Below are positions 15,162 through 23,207 of a DNA stretch of 38,574 nt, piece by piece. The notes beneath the pieces were generated by a model. That model worked only from the letters and a program-made list of their open reading frames with translations. It did not search any database and was not told the DNA's origin. Source of the stretch: Paludibacteraceae bacterium (GTDB lineage Bacteria > Bacteroidota > Bacteroidia > Bacteroidales > Paludibacteraceae); the NCBI GenBank assembly GCA_017559505.1, contig JAFYSF010000029.1, positions 1-38,574 of the forward strand, read 5' to 3'. The first letter of the stretch is position 1, and every line of letters starts with the position of its first letter. The position numbers and the translations under genes were made by a program.

Positions 15162-16988
15162 ATGTTTTCCCTCTTCCGACGTTTCCTATCGCCATACAAG
15201 TGGTATGTTGTTGCGAACATACTGCTCAACCTCATCACTGCTATATTCAACCTATTCTCTTTTGCTTCAATCATACCGATTTTGCAAATCCTCTTCGGCA
15301 TGGATTCCAACGCCCATAGCCACATCCCTTTCTCGCAAATCACTTCTCTAGAATCATTCCTCGACATAGCGAAAAACAACATATACGCCTACATCGAATC
15401 GCTTATAAATCAACACGGTGCATCCACTGCTCTCATGCTCTTAGGCGTATATCTCATCGTGATGACTCTGCTCAAAACTCTATCGGCTTTCCTCGCTTCG
15501 GCTTCGCTCGTGCCTATCCGCACAGGCATTCTCCGCGACATTCGCAACACTATCTACCACAAAATCACATCGCTACATCTCGGCTATTTCTCTCACGAAA
15601 AGAAGGGCGACATCATCAGCCGTATGACTAACGACGTGGTAGAAATCGAAGCCTCAATCATTGCCTCACTCGAGACTATTTTCAAAAATCCTATAATGAT
15701 TCTCATCTACCTCATCGTACTATTCACAATGAGTTGGAAACTAACCATTTTCGTTCTCATCCTCCTCCCTATCAGCGGATTGCTCATCGGGCGCATAGGC
15801 AAATCTCTCAAACGCAAATCACTACTCGGGCAACAACTATCAGGCGAACTAATTGCACAAATCGAAGAAACTCTCAGCGGACTACGAATAATCAAAGCCT
15901 TCAATGCCGAATCTAAACTCAATCATCGTTTCCAATCACTCAACGAATCTATTCGCCACACTTTCAACCGCATACACACTCGCTACTTCCTTGCCCACCC
16001 AGTCAGCGAATTTCTCGGTACTGCCGTAATAGCCATTCTCCTTTGGTATGGTGGCTATCTCATCCTCTCGGGCAATGGTGGCATCACTGCGCCCGAATTT
16101 ATCTACTATCTTGTCATATTTTATAGCATTATCAATCCTTTCAAAGAGCTCTCTCGCGCTAGCTATAGCATCCAAAAAGGCATGGCTTCTCTCCAACGCA
16201 TCGATGCAATCCTCGACGCTCAAAATCCAATCGTCGAAGCGCAAAACCCTCAATCTATCAGCACTTTCAACAACGAAATACAGTTCCACAACGTATCATT
16301 TCGCTATGCTAACGATTGGGTGCTACGCAATGTCAACCTCACAATCCGCAAGGGTCAAACCATTGCTCTCGTTGGTCAGTCAGGCTCTGGAAAATCTACT
16401 CTTGCCGACCTCATCCCTCGTTTCTACGACACCGCCGAAGGCTCTATCTCTATCGATGGAATCGACATAAAACAACTAAAAATCCGCGACCTACGTCATC
16501 TCATGGGCAATGTCAACCAAGAGGCTATCCTCTTCAACGACACAATATACAACAACATAACTTTTGGCGTCGAACATGCTACACAGTCCGAGGTCGAACA
16601 AGCAGCTCGCATTGCTAATGCCCACGATTTCATCATGGCTACACCCGATGGCTATCAGACCAACATAGGCGACCGTGGTTCTCGCCTCTCTGGCGGTCAA
16701 CGCCAACGCATCTCCATTGCTCGCGCCATACTCAAAAATCCGCCTATCCTAATCCTCGACGAAGCCACTTCTGCTCTCGACACCGAGTCCGAACGCCTCG
16801 TCCAAGATGCCATCGAACATCTCATGCTCAATCGCACTGCCATCGTCATCGCCCACCGCCTATCTACCATTAAATCAGCCGACCTCATCTGCGTACTCCA
16901 CGATGGCGAAATCATCGAACAAGGCACCCACGACCAACTCATCGCCCTCAACGGACAGTACAAAAAACTCCACGACATGCAACTATAA
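15162..16988 (+). CDS. ABC transporter, fused permease-ATPase (MsbA-like exporter)
   Basis: A 608-aa half-transporter. An N-terminal six-helix exporter domain (about residues 13-330) contains the coupling segments DIRNTIYHKITSLHLGYF and GDIISRMTNDV. The ATPase domain (about 370-605) has Walker A GQSGSGKST (405-413), signature LSGGQ (509-513), Walker B LILDEATSALD (to 540) and a switch His in IAHRLST. This family exports lipids or drugs as homodimers. The MsbA lipid-A-core flippase is a likely role, but the substrate cannot be fixed from sequence. It has a consensus promoter and a heptamer-repeat leader. The iron alcohol dehydrogenase follows 35 nt downstream, probably co-transcribed. Confidence 0.93.
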   Translation: MFSLFRRFLSPYKWYVVANILLNLITAIFNLFSFASIIPILQILFGMDSNAHSHIPFSQITSLESFLDIAKNNIYAYIESLINQHGASTALMLLGVYLIVMTLLKTLSAFLASASLVPIRTGILRDIRNTIYHKITSLHLGYFSHEKKGDIISRMTNDVVEIEASIIASLETIFKNPIMILIYLIVLFTMSWKLTIFVLILLPISGLLIGRIGKSLKRKSLLGQQLSGELIAQIEETLSGLRIIKAFNAESKLNHRFQSLNESIRHTFNRIHTRYFLAHPVSEFLGTAVIAILLWYGGYLILSGNGGITAPEFIYYLVIFYSIINPFKELSRASYSIQKGMASLQRIDAILDAQNPIVEAQNPQSISTFNNEIQFHNVSFRYANDWVLRNVNLTIRKGQTIALVGQSGSGKSTLADLIPRFYDTAEGSISIDGIDIKQLKIRDLRHLMGNVNQEAILFNDTIYNNITFGVEHATQSEVEQAARIANAHDFIMATPDGYQTNIGDRGSRLSGGQRQRISIARAILKNPPILILDEATSALDTESERLVQDAIEHLMLNRTAIVIAHRLSTIKSADLICVLHDGEIIEQGTHDQLIALNGQYKKLHDMQL

Positions 16989-16990
16989 AC

Positions 16991-17018
16991 ACTATATACT
17001 AATTACTAATCACTAAAC
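16991..17018 (+). repeat. 7-bp tandem repeat ACTAATY-type before the start codon
   Basis: ACTATAT, ACTAATT, ACTAATC and ACTAAAC occupy the intergenic leader directly before the ATG at 17024. Confidence 0.75.
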
Positions 17019-17023
17019 TAACT

Positions 17024-18169
17024 ATGCTAAACTTTGAATTCCAAAACCCAACAAAACTAATCTTCGGAAAAGGCTCAATCGCCAAAATCGAAAAACAATT
17101 CTCTCGTCCTACCAAAATAATGCTCACATTCGGCGGTGGCAGTGTCAAACAAAATGGTGTTTACCAACAAGTCATTGATGCCCTAAAAGGCCATGAAATC
17201 GTCGAATTTTGGGGAATCGAACCTAACCCCAAAGTCGAAACTCTTCGCCGTGCTATCGAACTCGGCAAGGCCGAAAACGTCGAATTCATCATCGCCGTAG
17301 GTGGTGGCTCTACTCTCGATGGCACCAAACTCATCGCTTGCGCTATCCGCTACGATGGCGACGCTTGGGCTCTCGTCCTCGACCCTAAAAAGGTAACTGG
17401 TGCTGTGCCATTTGCCTCTGTCATGACCATGCCTGCCACTGGCTCAGAGATGAACAATGGTGCCGTAATCTCAAATCTCGCTACTAAAGAAAAATTTGCT
17501 TTCTACTCTTATCACCCTCAATTCTCTATTCTCGACCCTGAAGTAACCTACTCTATTCCACCATATCAAGTCGCTTGTGGCATCGCCGACTCTTTCGTAC
17601 ACGTCATGGAACAATACCTCACCGACACCAACATCAACCCTCTCATCGACCGCTGGGCTGAAGGCATTCTCCAAACTCTCATCGAAATCGCTCCACAAAT
17701 CCAAGAAAATCCTCGCGATTACAACCTCATGTCGCAATATATGTTCTGTGCCACTATGGCGCTCAACCGCTTCATCTCTATGGGCGTACCTCAGGACTGG
17801 GCTACTCACAACATCGGGCACGAACTCACAGCCCTCCACGGCGTCACTCACGGCGAATCTCTTGCCGTTGTCCTACCTGCCACTATGACTGTCCTCAGCG
17901 AGCAAAAACGCAACAAAATCCTCCAATATGGCGAACGCGTTTGGGGCATCACCGAAGGCACCGACGGTCTCAAAATTGCCGAAACCATCGGCCGCACCGA
18001 ACAATTCTTCTCACAACTCGGTCTTAAAACTCGCCTCTCACAACTCAACATTGGCGAAGAAACCATTGCCGAAATCGAACGTCGCTTCAACGAGCGTGGC
18101 ACCCTCCTCGGCGAATGCAAAAACGTCAACGGAGCAGTCGCACGCGCCATCCTCGAATGCGCCCTATAA
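17024..18169 (+). CDS. iron-containing alcohol dehydrogenase (YqhD/BDH-like)
   Basis: A 381-aa group III alcohol dehydrogenase. The N-terminal nucleotide-binding half starts FEFQNPTKLIFGKGSI and includes TFGGGSVKQNG and AVGGGSTLDGTK. The metal ligands lie in GIADSFVHVMEQYL (Asp and His) and GHELTALHGVTHGESLAVVLP (two His). The close fit to YqhD/butanol dehydrogenase suggests an NADPH-dependent reductase of short-chain or toxic aldehydes. It probably shares the transcript of the upstream exporter. A strong hairpin terminator follows 18 nt after the stop. The physiological substrate is unknown. Confidence 0.93.
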   Translation: MLNFEFQNPTKLIFGKGSIAKIEKQFSRPTKIMLTFGGGSVKQNGVYQQVIDALKGHEIVEFWGIEPNPKVETLRRAIELGKAENVEFIIAVGGGSTLDGTKLIACAIRYDGDAWALVLDPKKVTGAVPFASVMTMPATGSEMNNGAVISNLATKEKFAFYSYHPQFSILDPEVTYSIPPYQVACGIADSFVHVMEQYLTDTNINPLIDRWAEGILQTLIEIAPQIQENPRDYNLMSQYMFCATMALNRFISMGVPQDWATHNIGHELTALHGVTHGESLAVVLPATMTVLSEQKRNKILQYGERVWGITEGTDGLKIAETIGRTEQFFSQLGLKTRLSQLNIGEETIAEIERRFNERGTLLGECKNVNGAVARAILECAL

Positions 18170-18187
18170 ACCCCTCAACATACACAA

Positions 18188-18221
18188 AAAAAGAGCAACT
18201 CACACACCGAGTTGCTCTTTT
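18188..18221. terminator. bidirectional terminator between the alcohol dehydrogenase and a lipoprotein gene
   Basis: AAAAGAGCAACTC pairs with GAGTTGCTCTTTT across a 7-nt loop, with A-run and T-run flanks. It lies between convergent genes. The same stem is found at 19498-19531. Confidence 0.85.
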
Positions 18222-18235
18222 CTTTAATATGCTAA

Positions 18236-18880
18236 CTATTCTTCATAAACTTCACCACAACTATTTTTGATTGGTTTATCATTCATTGCACCATAGCAAA
18301 TAGCATAAACCCAACCTACAGGAGGTAACAAAAACAATGACGTTATCATAAAGCCCAGACTCATTTGTCTCTTTTGACAAGTTTGATATTTACCTGGTAT
18401 TCTTTTATACAAATCACCATAATTAGCTTTTACATCATAGCATACACCTTCTGGATTGATAAAGAAATTAACATATTTTTTCTGTTCTTCTGACACAGAT
18501 TTACCTCTATCACTATTAGTTGTTGAAGAAGAACCATAAGCATTACTATTTACTTGTGGATTACCTCTATAATTATATCCAGCGACAGCTGTACCATAAG
18601 TAGCAGAAGACGTATGTGTACTATGTGTATTTGATGATGTTGTAACAAATTTTATGTCTTCGTATATTAAAATTTTACCATCTGCACCATCCGGTACTTC
18701 TCTATTAGGCACAGACATTTCCCTCATAATCTCATTTACAGTTTTACCTTTAAATTCATCAAATTTATTACCTGTAAATTCTTCACTTGGTTGTTGATGA
18801 ACAACAGTGTAATTCACTTTAGAACAAGATGCAAATAACATAAGAGCTAATGCAACAATAAAAAAATTTAAATGTTTCAT
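18236..18880 (-). CDS. predicted lipoprotein, 214 aa
   Basis: Begins MKHLNFFIVALALMLFASCSK, a lipoprotein signal with lipidated Cys19. The mature protein has a polar Ser/Thr/Asn-rich middle (about residues 85-125). Near the C-terminus is a hydrophobic segment (GFMITSLFLLPPVGWVYAIC, about 175-194), then a charged tail. No named family is recognised. The early EFKGKTVNEIMREM segment resembles short folds of lipoproteins that sense envelope components, but this is a weak impression. The ORF begins about 45 nt after the terminator-like end of the structured RNA at 18925-19235 on the same strand. Its expression could depend on read-through of that RNA, since no clear TAnnTTTG box lies in the gap. 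Confidence 0.8.
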   Translation of the reverse strand: MKHLNFFIVALALMLFASCSKVNYTVVHQQPSEEFTGNKFDEFKGKTVNEIMREMSVPNREVPDGADGKILIYEDIKFVTTSSNTHSTHTSSATYGTAVAGYNYRGNPQVNSNAYGSSSTTNSDRGKSVSEEQKKYVNFFINPEGVCYDVKANYGDLYKRIPGKYQTCQKRQMSLGFMITSLFLLPPVGWVYAICYGAMNDKPIKNSCGEVYEE

Positions 18881-18924
18881 AAAATAAAAATTAAAAAATT
18901 AATAAAATATAATGATATAGACAC

Positions 18925-19235
18925 AAAAAAAGCGGGACTGCACTATTGCTGTTCCGCTACTTGAGGCCTTCGCATTGCCTTAAACTCCGAACAAGCAATA
19001 CTGAAGCCCACGCTGATATGTACGAACACACGCCACCATTCAGTAGCATGCACATGGATATACATATCCCGAGGACATCAATACGCTGCAATGTCTTGGA
19101 GTTTTTATGAAAGTTGCGAAGTTTCAAGTAGCCAAGTCAAAGCGTTATATGACGCCTTATAATAATATGTCTTGTAAAAACAATCCCACCTCCAAAAATG
19201 AACCAAAAGTTCATTTCCCTTGCGTGGGCTTATTT
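18925..19235 (-). ncRNA. structured RNA of about 310 nt, own promoter and terminator, family unidentified
   Basis: A consensus promoter (19242-19272) points into a stretch without ORFs that ends in a GC stem (GCGGAACAGC / GCAGTCCCGC, two mismatches) and seven Ts. Near the 5' end AAGCCCACGC (19231-19222) is perfectly complementary to GCGTGGGCTT (19013-19004), closing a 228-nt domain. Other helices include GACAT/ATGTC and GGATA/TATCC, plus ACTCC with GGAGT and CATTGC with GCAATG. The motifs of tmRNA, RNase P RNA and SRP RNA that I know are absent. A Bacteroidales 6S-type RNA is possible but unproven. Alternatively it is a long leader with an attenuator for the lipoprotein gene downstream. Confidence 0.6.
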
Positions 19236-19241
19236 ACGATG

Positions 19242-19272
19242 CAAAGATAAACATTTTTTCACATTACACAAA
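19242..19272 (-). promoter_or_regulatory. promoter of the structured RNA
   Basis: The minus strand reads TTTG (19272-19269), exactly 19 nt, then TATCTTTG (19249-19242): an exact Bacteroidales consensus. The predicted start is near 19235, at the edge of the first long-range stem. Confidence 0.75.
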
Positions 19273-19317
19273 ACTTTTCAAGAATTTTATTTCAATTTTT
19301 TCCATTCCCACACAACA

Positions 19318-19407
19318 CACACTCACAGTGTGTCCTAACCAACAGCAACCCTCAAGCAACCTGCAAGCAAGAAAACCTACATTTTCCACACCCACTCACA
19401 ATGTGTA
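19318..19407. repeat. dispersed modular repeat, copy 1
   Basis: Contains the module ACCCTCAAGCAACCTGCAAG at 19348-19367, running on to GAAAAC, and CCCACTCACAATGTGTA at 19391-19407. A related CACACTCACAGTGTGT begins near 19318. Both modules recur at 37453-37511 in a different order. The surrounding stretch 19273-19497 holds no gene. Confidence 0.6.
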
Positions 19408-19497
19408 TTCCCCCGGTATAGCGAAGCGTTCCAGTCTCTCCAGAATATCCGCCCAATTCAACCAGCCCGCCTCATTCAACAAACCAATTAACACCAA

Positions 19498-19531
19498 AAA
19501 AAGAGCAACTCCCAATCGAGTTGCTCTTTTT
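19498..19531 (-). terminator. terminator downstream of efp
   Basis: AAGAGCAACTC pairs with GAGTTGCTCTT across a 6-nt loop (CCAATC), with a T-run on the minus strand. The stem is identical to that of the hairpin at 18188-18221. Confidence 0.8.
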
Positions 19532-19560
19532 TATATCAATAACAAAATATCTGTTATTTA

Positions 19561-19588
19561 TAATCTGTACTCTGTAATCTATTATTCG
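19561..19588. repeat. 7-bp repeat TAATCTG/TACTCTG/TAATCTA at the efp stop codon
   Basis: Three clear heptamers and a fourth diverged one (TTATTCG) overlap the last codons of efp. They sit between the gene and its terminator. Confidence 0.6.
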
Positions 19589-20148
19589 CGTACACGTTCT
19601 ACATACGAACCATCGCGAGTGTCGATTTTGATTTTGTCACCAGCATTGATGAACAAAGGCACGCGCACTTCAGCTCCGTTTTCAACTGTAGCAGGTTTCA
19701 ATGTGTTAGTAGCTGTATCGCCTTTCAAACCTGGTTCTGTATAAGTGATTTCCATTACAACGTGAGTTGGCATATCAGCATAAAGAATAGTTTCGCTTTC
19801 TGCGTGAACCACAACTTCCAATTGGTCACCTTCTTTCATGAATTTAACACCATTGATAAGTTCTTCGTTTACCGAAACTTGTTCAAATGTTTCGTTATTC
19901 ATCAAGTTGCAACCCATATCATCGCGATACAAGAATTGGTAAGGACGACGTTCGATACGAACTTCTTGAACTTTCACACCTGAGTTCCAAGTTTTATCCA
20001 AGATACGACCTGTTGTAACGTTTTTCAATTTTGTACGTACGAAAGCAGGACCTTTACCTGGTTTAACGTGCAAAAACTCAACAATAAAGAAATATTGACC
20101 ATCGATATCGAGGCACATTCCATTTTTAAAATCAGCAGTAGTAGCCAT
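19582..20148 (-). CDS. efp: translation elongation factor P
   Basis: A 188-aa protein with the three OB-like domains of EF-P. It has the loop [14 protein letters not shown], with the modifiable lysine at position 32, and the closing signature [23 protein letters not shown] binds between the ribosomal P and E sites and relieves stalling at polyproline. Length and sequence are typical. It has its own promoter (-7 TAACTTTG at 20205-20198) and a terminator at 19498-19531, so it looks monocistronic. I see no modification enzyme gene nearby. Confidence 0.97.
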   Translation of the reverse strand: MATTADFKNGMCLDIDGQYFFIVEFLHVKPGKGPAFVRTKLKNVTTGRILDKTWNSGVKVQEVRIERRPYQFLYRDDMGCNLMNNETFEQVSVNEELINGVKFMKEGDQLEVVVHAESETILYADMPTHVVMEITYTEPGLKGDTATNTLKPATVENGAEVRVPLFINAGDKIKIDTRDGSYVERVRE

Positions 20149-20197
20149 AAATCTGTTTATATTTAATAGTTTATAAATTATTACTTTTTTCAGCCCG

Positions 20198-20228
20198 CAA
20201 AGTTACAAAAAAAATTTCATATAAACAA
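20198..20228 (-). promoter_or_regulatory. efp: efp promoter
   Basis: The minus strand reads TTG (20228-20226), about 20 nt, then TAACTTTG (20205-20198). The -7 box is an exact consensus match and the -33 is acceptable. The leader is about 45 nt. Confidence 0.6.
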
Positions 20229-20266
20229 CCCCCTAAAACTCACAAAACCCAACAAACCCCAATTCT

Positions 20267-20356
20267 CCCTACTCTCATCTTACCTATAACATAGGATAAA
20301 CATACTATAAATATAGGATAAATATAGGATAAATATACTATAAATATACTATAACC
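20267..20356 (+). repeat. 11-bp-period element, copy 1 (plus orientation)
   Basis: A leader (CCCTACTCTC, then CTTACCT and AACATA) is followed from 20294 by tandem 11-mers of the form GGATAAATATA / CTATAAATATA, about six units. A second copy with the same leader lies in the opposite orientation at 38361-38447. Both are intergenic. The interval 20229-20394 has no gene. Confidence 0.75.
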
Positions 20357-20394
20357 CTATCTTCAATTATAGCAAAAACAACAAAAATACAATT

Positions 20395-20422
20395 TTTCAA
20401 CTTTCAACTTTCACATTTCAAC
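20395..20422 (+). repeat. 7-bp tandem repeat TTTCAAC in a promoter
   Basis: TTTCAAC, TTTCAAC, TTTCACA, TTTCAAC. The array covers the -33 position of the methyltransferase promoter, as the TTGTGCW array does at 15091-15118. Confidence 0.8.
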
Positions 20423-20439
20423 TATTATTTGTATCTTTG
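20409..20439 (+). promoter_or_regulatory. promoter of the methyltransferase gene
   Basis: TTTC (20409-20412), 19 nt, then TATCTTTG (20432-20439). The -7 is an exact consensus and the -33 is one base off. The predicted start near 20446 rules out translation from a TTG at 20437 that lies inside the box. Confidence 0.6.
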
Positions 20440-20460
20440 CAATTTAAAAACAAAATAACA

Positions 20461-21240
20461 TTGTCCTTACTATTCGACATAAAAGTACGCCTACAATATG
20501 CCCTTCGCGCCCACTATCGCAAAGGTCATTGGGTACATTCACCCTTCACCTACCACACTCTCAACTACGTAATATTCGAACGCACACCATATTACAGCTT
20601 CGAATCCATCGAAAACCTACGCCGAGAGTTATCTCTCGACAACACCCCACTCTCTCTACAACCACTAGGCACATCGCAAGCAAAAACTACCACTATTGCT
20701 CGCGAACTCAAAAATAGCGCAAAATCTCCTCGATTAGCACAACTACTCCAACGCCTTTGTGCATCCAACAAATCACAGTATATAATAGAGCTCGGCACAA
20801 ATCTCGGACTCTCAACCGCCTATCTCGCATCCAACAACTCACAATCACACGTCTACACCCTCGAAGGCCAACCCGAACTCTGCCGCATAGCCCGAAACAA
20901 CTTCGACAAACTTAAACACCACAACATCAATCTAATAGAAGGCAACATCAACAACACCCTACCAACGCTAATCCAACAACTACCACAAATCGACCTCCTA
21001 TTCATCGACGCCAACCACCAATATCAATCCACACTCAACTACTACAACCTCGCGAAGTCAAAAATTCACAAAAACAGCATAATCATTTTCGACGATATTC
21101 ACTGGTCCGAAGGCATGCAACAAGCTTGGAACGAAATCCGCCAAGACCCCGACATCCGTCTCTCCATCGACATCTTTCACATGGGCATCGTCTGGTTCAA
21201 CACCGACATCCCAAAACAACACTACATCGTAGCTTTCTAA
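20461..21240 (+). CDS. class I SAM-dependent methyltransferase
   Basis: A 259-aa protein if it starts at TTG 20461 (LLFDIKVRLQYALRAHYRKG). There is no ATG before the conserved HSPFTY segment, which is typical of the N-terminus of this Bacteroidota family. SAM-binding motif I is IIELGTNLGLSTAYLA, an acidic residue follows in YTLEGQPELC, and a later LLFIDANHQYQ plus IIFDDIHWSEGM matches O-methyltransferase-like (Methyltransf_24) folds. The substrate is unknown. It is followed 20 nt later by the cobalamin adenosyltransferase gene. The start codon is the uncertain part: TTG is supported by the promoter position. Confidence 0.85.
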   Translation: MSLLFDIKVRLQYALRAHYRKGHWVHSPFTYHTLNYVIFERTPYYSFESIENLRRELSLDNTPLSLQPLGTSQAKTTTIARELKNSAKSPRLAQLLQRLCASNKSQYIIELGTNLGLSTAYLASNNSQSHVYTLEGQPELCRIARNNFDKLKHHNINLIEGNINNTLPTLIQQLPQIDLLFIDANHQYQSTLNYYNLAKSKIHKNSIIIFDDIHWSEGMQQAWNEIRQDPDIRLSIDIFHMGIVWFNTDIPKQHYIVAF

Positions 21241-21260
21241 CCTCCAAAACAAACCATACA

Positions 21261-21806
21261 ATGAAAATCTACACAAAAACAGGCGACAAAGGCACAACAT
21301 CCCTCATCGGCGGAAAACGTGTACTAAAAAACTCCGACAAACTCAATGCCTACGGCAGCATCGACGAACTCAACTCATTCCTCGGACTACTCCGCGCTAA
21401 AACAACCGACGAAAATATCAAAAACGAAATACTCGACATTCAAAACACACTTTTCAATGTCGGAGCTCACCTCGCTCTCGACGAAAATGTCGAAAAAATT
21501 CCCGATTTTGCGCAAATTAACGACGAAAAAATCAAAAAAATCGAAGATTTAATCGATTTTTTTCAAGAAAATCTACCCAAAATCACAAATTTTATAATTT
21601 ACGGCGAAAACGAACTTTCCGCAATTTGCCACGTTTGCCGAGCTATTTGCCGTCGTGCCGAACGCGAAATAATCACTGTAAATCAACAATATAATATCGA
21701 CTCAAACGTCATAACATACGTCAATCGACTATCCGACTTCCTATTCGTTTTAGCACGTGTTTACACTAAAAACGAAGAAAAAAGTGATTTTTTGTGGAAA
21801 AAGTAA
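21261..21806 (+). CDS. cob(I)alamin adenosyltransferase, PduO type
   Basis: A 181-aa protein from ATG 21261 (MKIYTKTGDKGTTSLIGGKR). It makes adenosylcobalamin from cob(I)alamin and ATP. Family features are the N-terminal TKTGDKGTTSL ATP-binding segment, AYGSIDELNSFLGLLRA, and the C-terminal CRRAEREIITV with N-x-LSDFLFVLAR. A longer frame starting at 21126 would overlap the methyltransferase and has no family support. Adenosylcobalamin is the cofactor of enzymes such as methylmalonyl-CoA mutase, which many Bacteroidales use to make propionate; no such enzyme lies in this window. It is probably co-transcribed with the methyltransferase. Confidence 0.95.
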   Translation: MKIYTKTGDKGTTSLIGGKRVLKNSDKLNAYGSIDELNSFLGLLRAKTTDENIKNEILDIQNTLFNVGAHLALDENVEKIPDFAQINDEKIKKIEDLIDFFQENLPKITNFIIYGENELSAICHVCRAICRRAEREIITVNQQYNIDSNVITYVNRLSDFLFVLARVYTKNEEKSDFLWKK

Positions 21807-21826
21807 AATATTTGAAAAAAAAATGT

Positions 21827-21834
21827 TATTTTTG
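21827..21834 (+). promoter_or_regulatory. candidate -7 box upstream of the DUF2795-like gene
   Basis: TATTTTTG matches TAnnTTTG, but there is no TTTG at 19 nt. A leader of about 100 nt, ending in a heptamer array, separates it from the ATG. Confidence 0.35.
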
Positions 21835-21903
21835 CACCTTGAAAGTTATACTATACTCTCGAGGACACTACACCCTCAAAAACATCGTACACCAATATCT
21901 AAC

Positions 21904-21938
21904 ACTATACACTAATCACTATACACTAATCACTATAA
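21904..21938 (+). repeat. 7-bp tandem repeat ACTATAC/ACTAATC before the start codon
   Basis: ACTATAC, ACTAATC, ACTATAC, ACTAATC, ACTATAA, ending 3 nt before the ATG at 21942. The two units alternate, which gives a 14-bp period. Confidence 0.85.
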
Positions 21939-21941
21939 AAA

Positions 21942-22163
21942 ATGTACTGGACACTTGAACTTGCATCAAAACTCGAAGACGCTCCATGGCCTGCAACAAA
22001 AGATGAACTAATTGACTACGCTATGCGTTCAGGAGCACCACTTGAAGTAATAGAAAACCTACAAGGAATCGAAGACGAAGGCGAAATTTACGAATGTATA
22101 GAAGACATTTGGCCTGACTACCCAAGCAAAGAAGACTTTTTCTTTAACGAAGAAGAATATTAA
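21942..22163 (+). CDS. DUF2795-like small acidic protein (73 aa)
   Basis: Begins MYWTLELASKLEDAPWPATK, continues through DELIDYAMRSGAPLEVIENL and ends in a strongly acidic tail (DFFFNEEEY). The pattern of aromatic start, APWPATKDELIDYA helix and acidic C-terminus fits DUF2795-type proteins, which occur singly in many Bacteroidota. Their function is not established. It is cytoplasmic, with no signal peptide. It precedes the T9SS operon by 83 nt, which includes a 9-bp inverted repeat (22177-22230). Whether it is co-transcribed with porP is open. Confidence 0.8.
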   Translation: MYWTLELASKLEDAPWPATKDELIDYAMRSGAPLEVIENLQGIEDEGEIYECIEDIWPDYPSKEDFFFNEEEY

Positions 22164-22176
22164 TCTTCAAAAAAAA

Positions 22177-22230
22177 CTTTCTATTACCACAATTTTTTAC
22201 ACACATTCACGTTAAATAAACAATAGAAAG
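22177..22230. promoter_or_regulatory. inverted repeat upstream of porP
   Basis: CTTTCTATT (22177-22185) and AATAGAAAG (22222-22230) are perfect 9-bp inverted repeats 36 nt apart, in the only gap before the T9SS operon. It could be a regulator site. No TAnnTTTG box was found here. Confidence 0.3.
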
Positions 22231-22246
22231 TTACAACACTCAAAAA

Positions 22247-23197
22247 ATGCAACTAAAAAAAATACTATTCATAACGTTCTTCTCGCTATCACTCATACAA
22301 TACACATCAGCCCAATTTGATGGAATATATAGCCAATATATGCACATCAAACACTTTTACAACCCGGCTGCTATCGGCGAACAAGAATTAATGAAAATGA
22401 TGGTTGCTCAACGATTAGATTGGATTGGAATAAAAAACGCACCAAAAACCACACTATTTACCGTTAACACTCCTTTTAAAATAGGTAAAACACACCACGC
22501 AGCAGGAATCCAATTCATAAATGACATATTTGGCGTATTTGCCAACCAACAAATAAACGCACAATACGCATACAAATTTAAGTTTGATTATGGCACATTA
22601 AGCATAGGTGCAAACATAGGCGTTCTTAATTTAATATGTTACGGCGACAGCATAAAAATGGTCGAAAGTGACTACCACACCGAAAATGACCCTGCAATCC
22701 CTCAAGGAACACAATCAGGCATCGGATTTGACCTCAGTGCTGGAATCTATTTCTCTAACGCGACTTGGTTCGCTGGCGTATCAATCTTGCATGCGCCTAG
22801 TGCCAACATCAAATTAGGAGATAAATACGATTTTCAAATAAATCAAGCAATGACCGCAGTCGGTGGCTACAACATAAAACTTACAAACCCCGATTTCGAA
22901 CTCAAACCATCAATTCTGCTTTACACCGATTTCATATCGTGGCAAACTCAAATAAGCCTATTGCTTGACTATAAAAACAAATTTTGGGGCGGACTTGCCT
23001 ATAGCATCCAAGACGCAATATCATTCTCATTCGGAATGGAAGTGATTGACGGACTCCAATTTGGCTATTGTTTCGACCTACCTACATCATCAATGATTCG
23101 AGCAACACACGGCTCTCACGAATTATTTTTGTCATACGACTTCAATATTTTTAAACCAAAATACAATCAAAAACACAAAAGTGTTAGACTACTATAA
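22247..23197 (+). CDS. porP: type IX secretion protein PorP/SprF family
   Basis: A 316-aa outer-membrane beta-barrel protein with a signal peptide (to about residue 22, YTSAQ). The family start follows (FDGIYSQYMHIKHFYNPAAI, then GEQELMKMMVAQRLDWIGI). Alternating beta-strands continue to the C-terminus. PorP/SprF proteins are T9SS components; the PorP-type member encoded with PorKLMN is needed for secretion, while SprF partners the adhesin SprB. It is the first gene of the porPKLMN operon here, 10 nt before porK. Confidence 0.93.
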   Translation: MQLKKILFITFFSLSLIQYTSAQFDGIYSQYMHIKHFYNPAAIGEQELMKMMVAQRLDWIGIKNAPKTTLFTVNTPFKIGKTHHAAGIQFINDIFGVFANQQINAQYAYKFKFDYGTLSIGANIGVLNLICYGDSIKMVESDYHTENDPAIPQGTQSGIGFDLSAGIYFSNATWFAGVSILHAPSANIKLGDKYDFQINQAMTAVGGYNIKLTNPDFELKPSILLYTDFISWQTQISLLLDYKNKFWGGLAYSIQDAISFSFGMEVIDGLQFGYCFDLPTSSMIRATHGSHELFLSYDFNIFKPKYNQKHKSVRLL

Positions 23198-23207
23198 TCT
23201 ATAAGAT

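Noticed and set aside
18925..19235. tmRNA, RNase P RNA or SRP RNA
   Set aside because: The conserved ends, P4 core strings and GGAA-type SRP loop I would expect are not present.
19220..19744. A 174-codon plus-strand frame
   Set aside because: It covers the structured-RNA promoter, dispersed repeat, terminator and the antisense of efp, with low-complexity S/T/N/P composition and no family resemblance.
21126..21260. N-terminal extension of the cobalamin adenosyltransferase
   Set aside because: The extension overlaps the methyltransferase gene and is Arg/His/Pro-rich. The family begins at MKIYTKTGDKG (21261).
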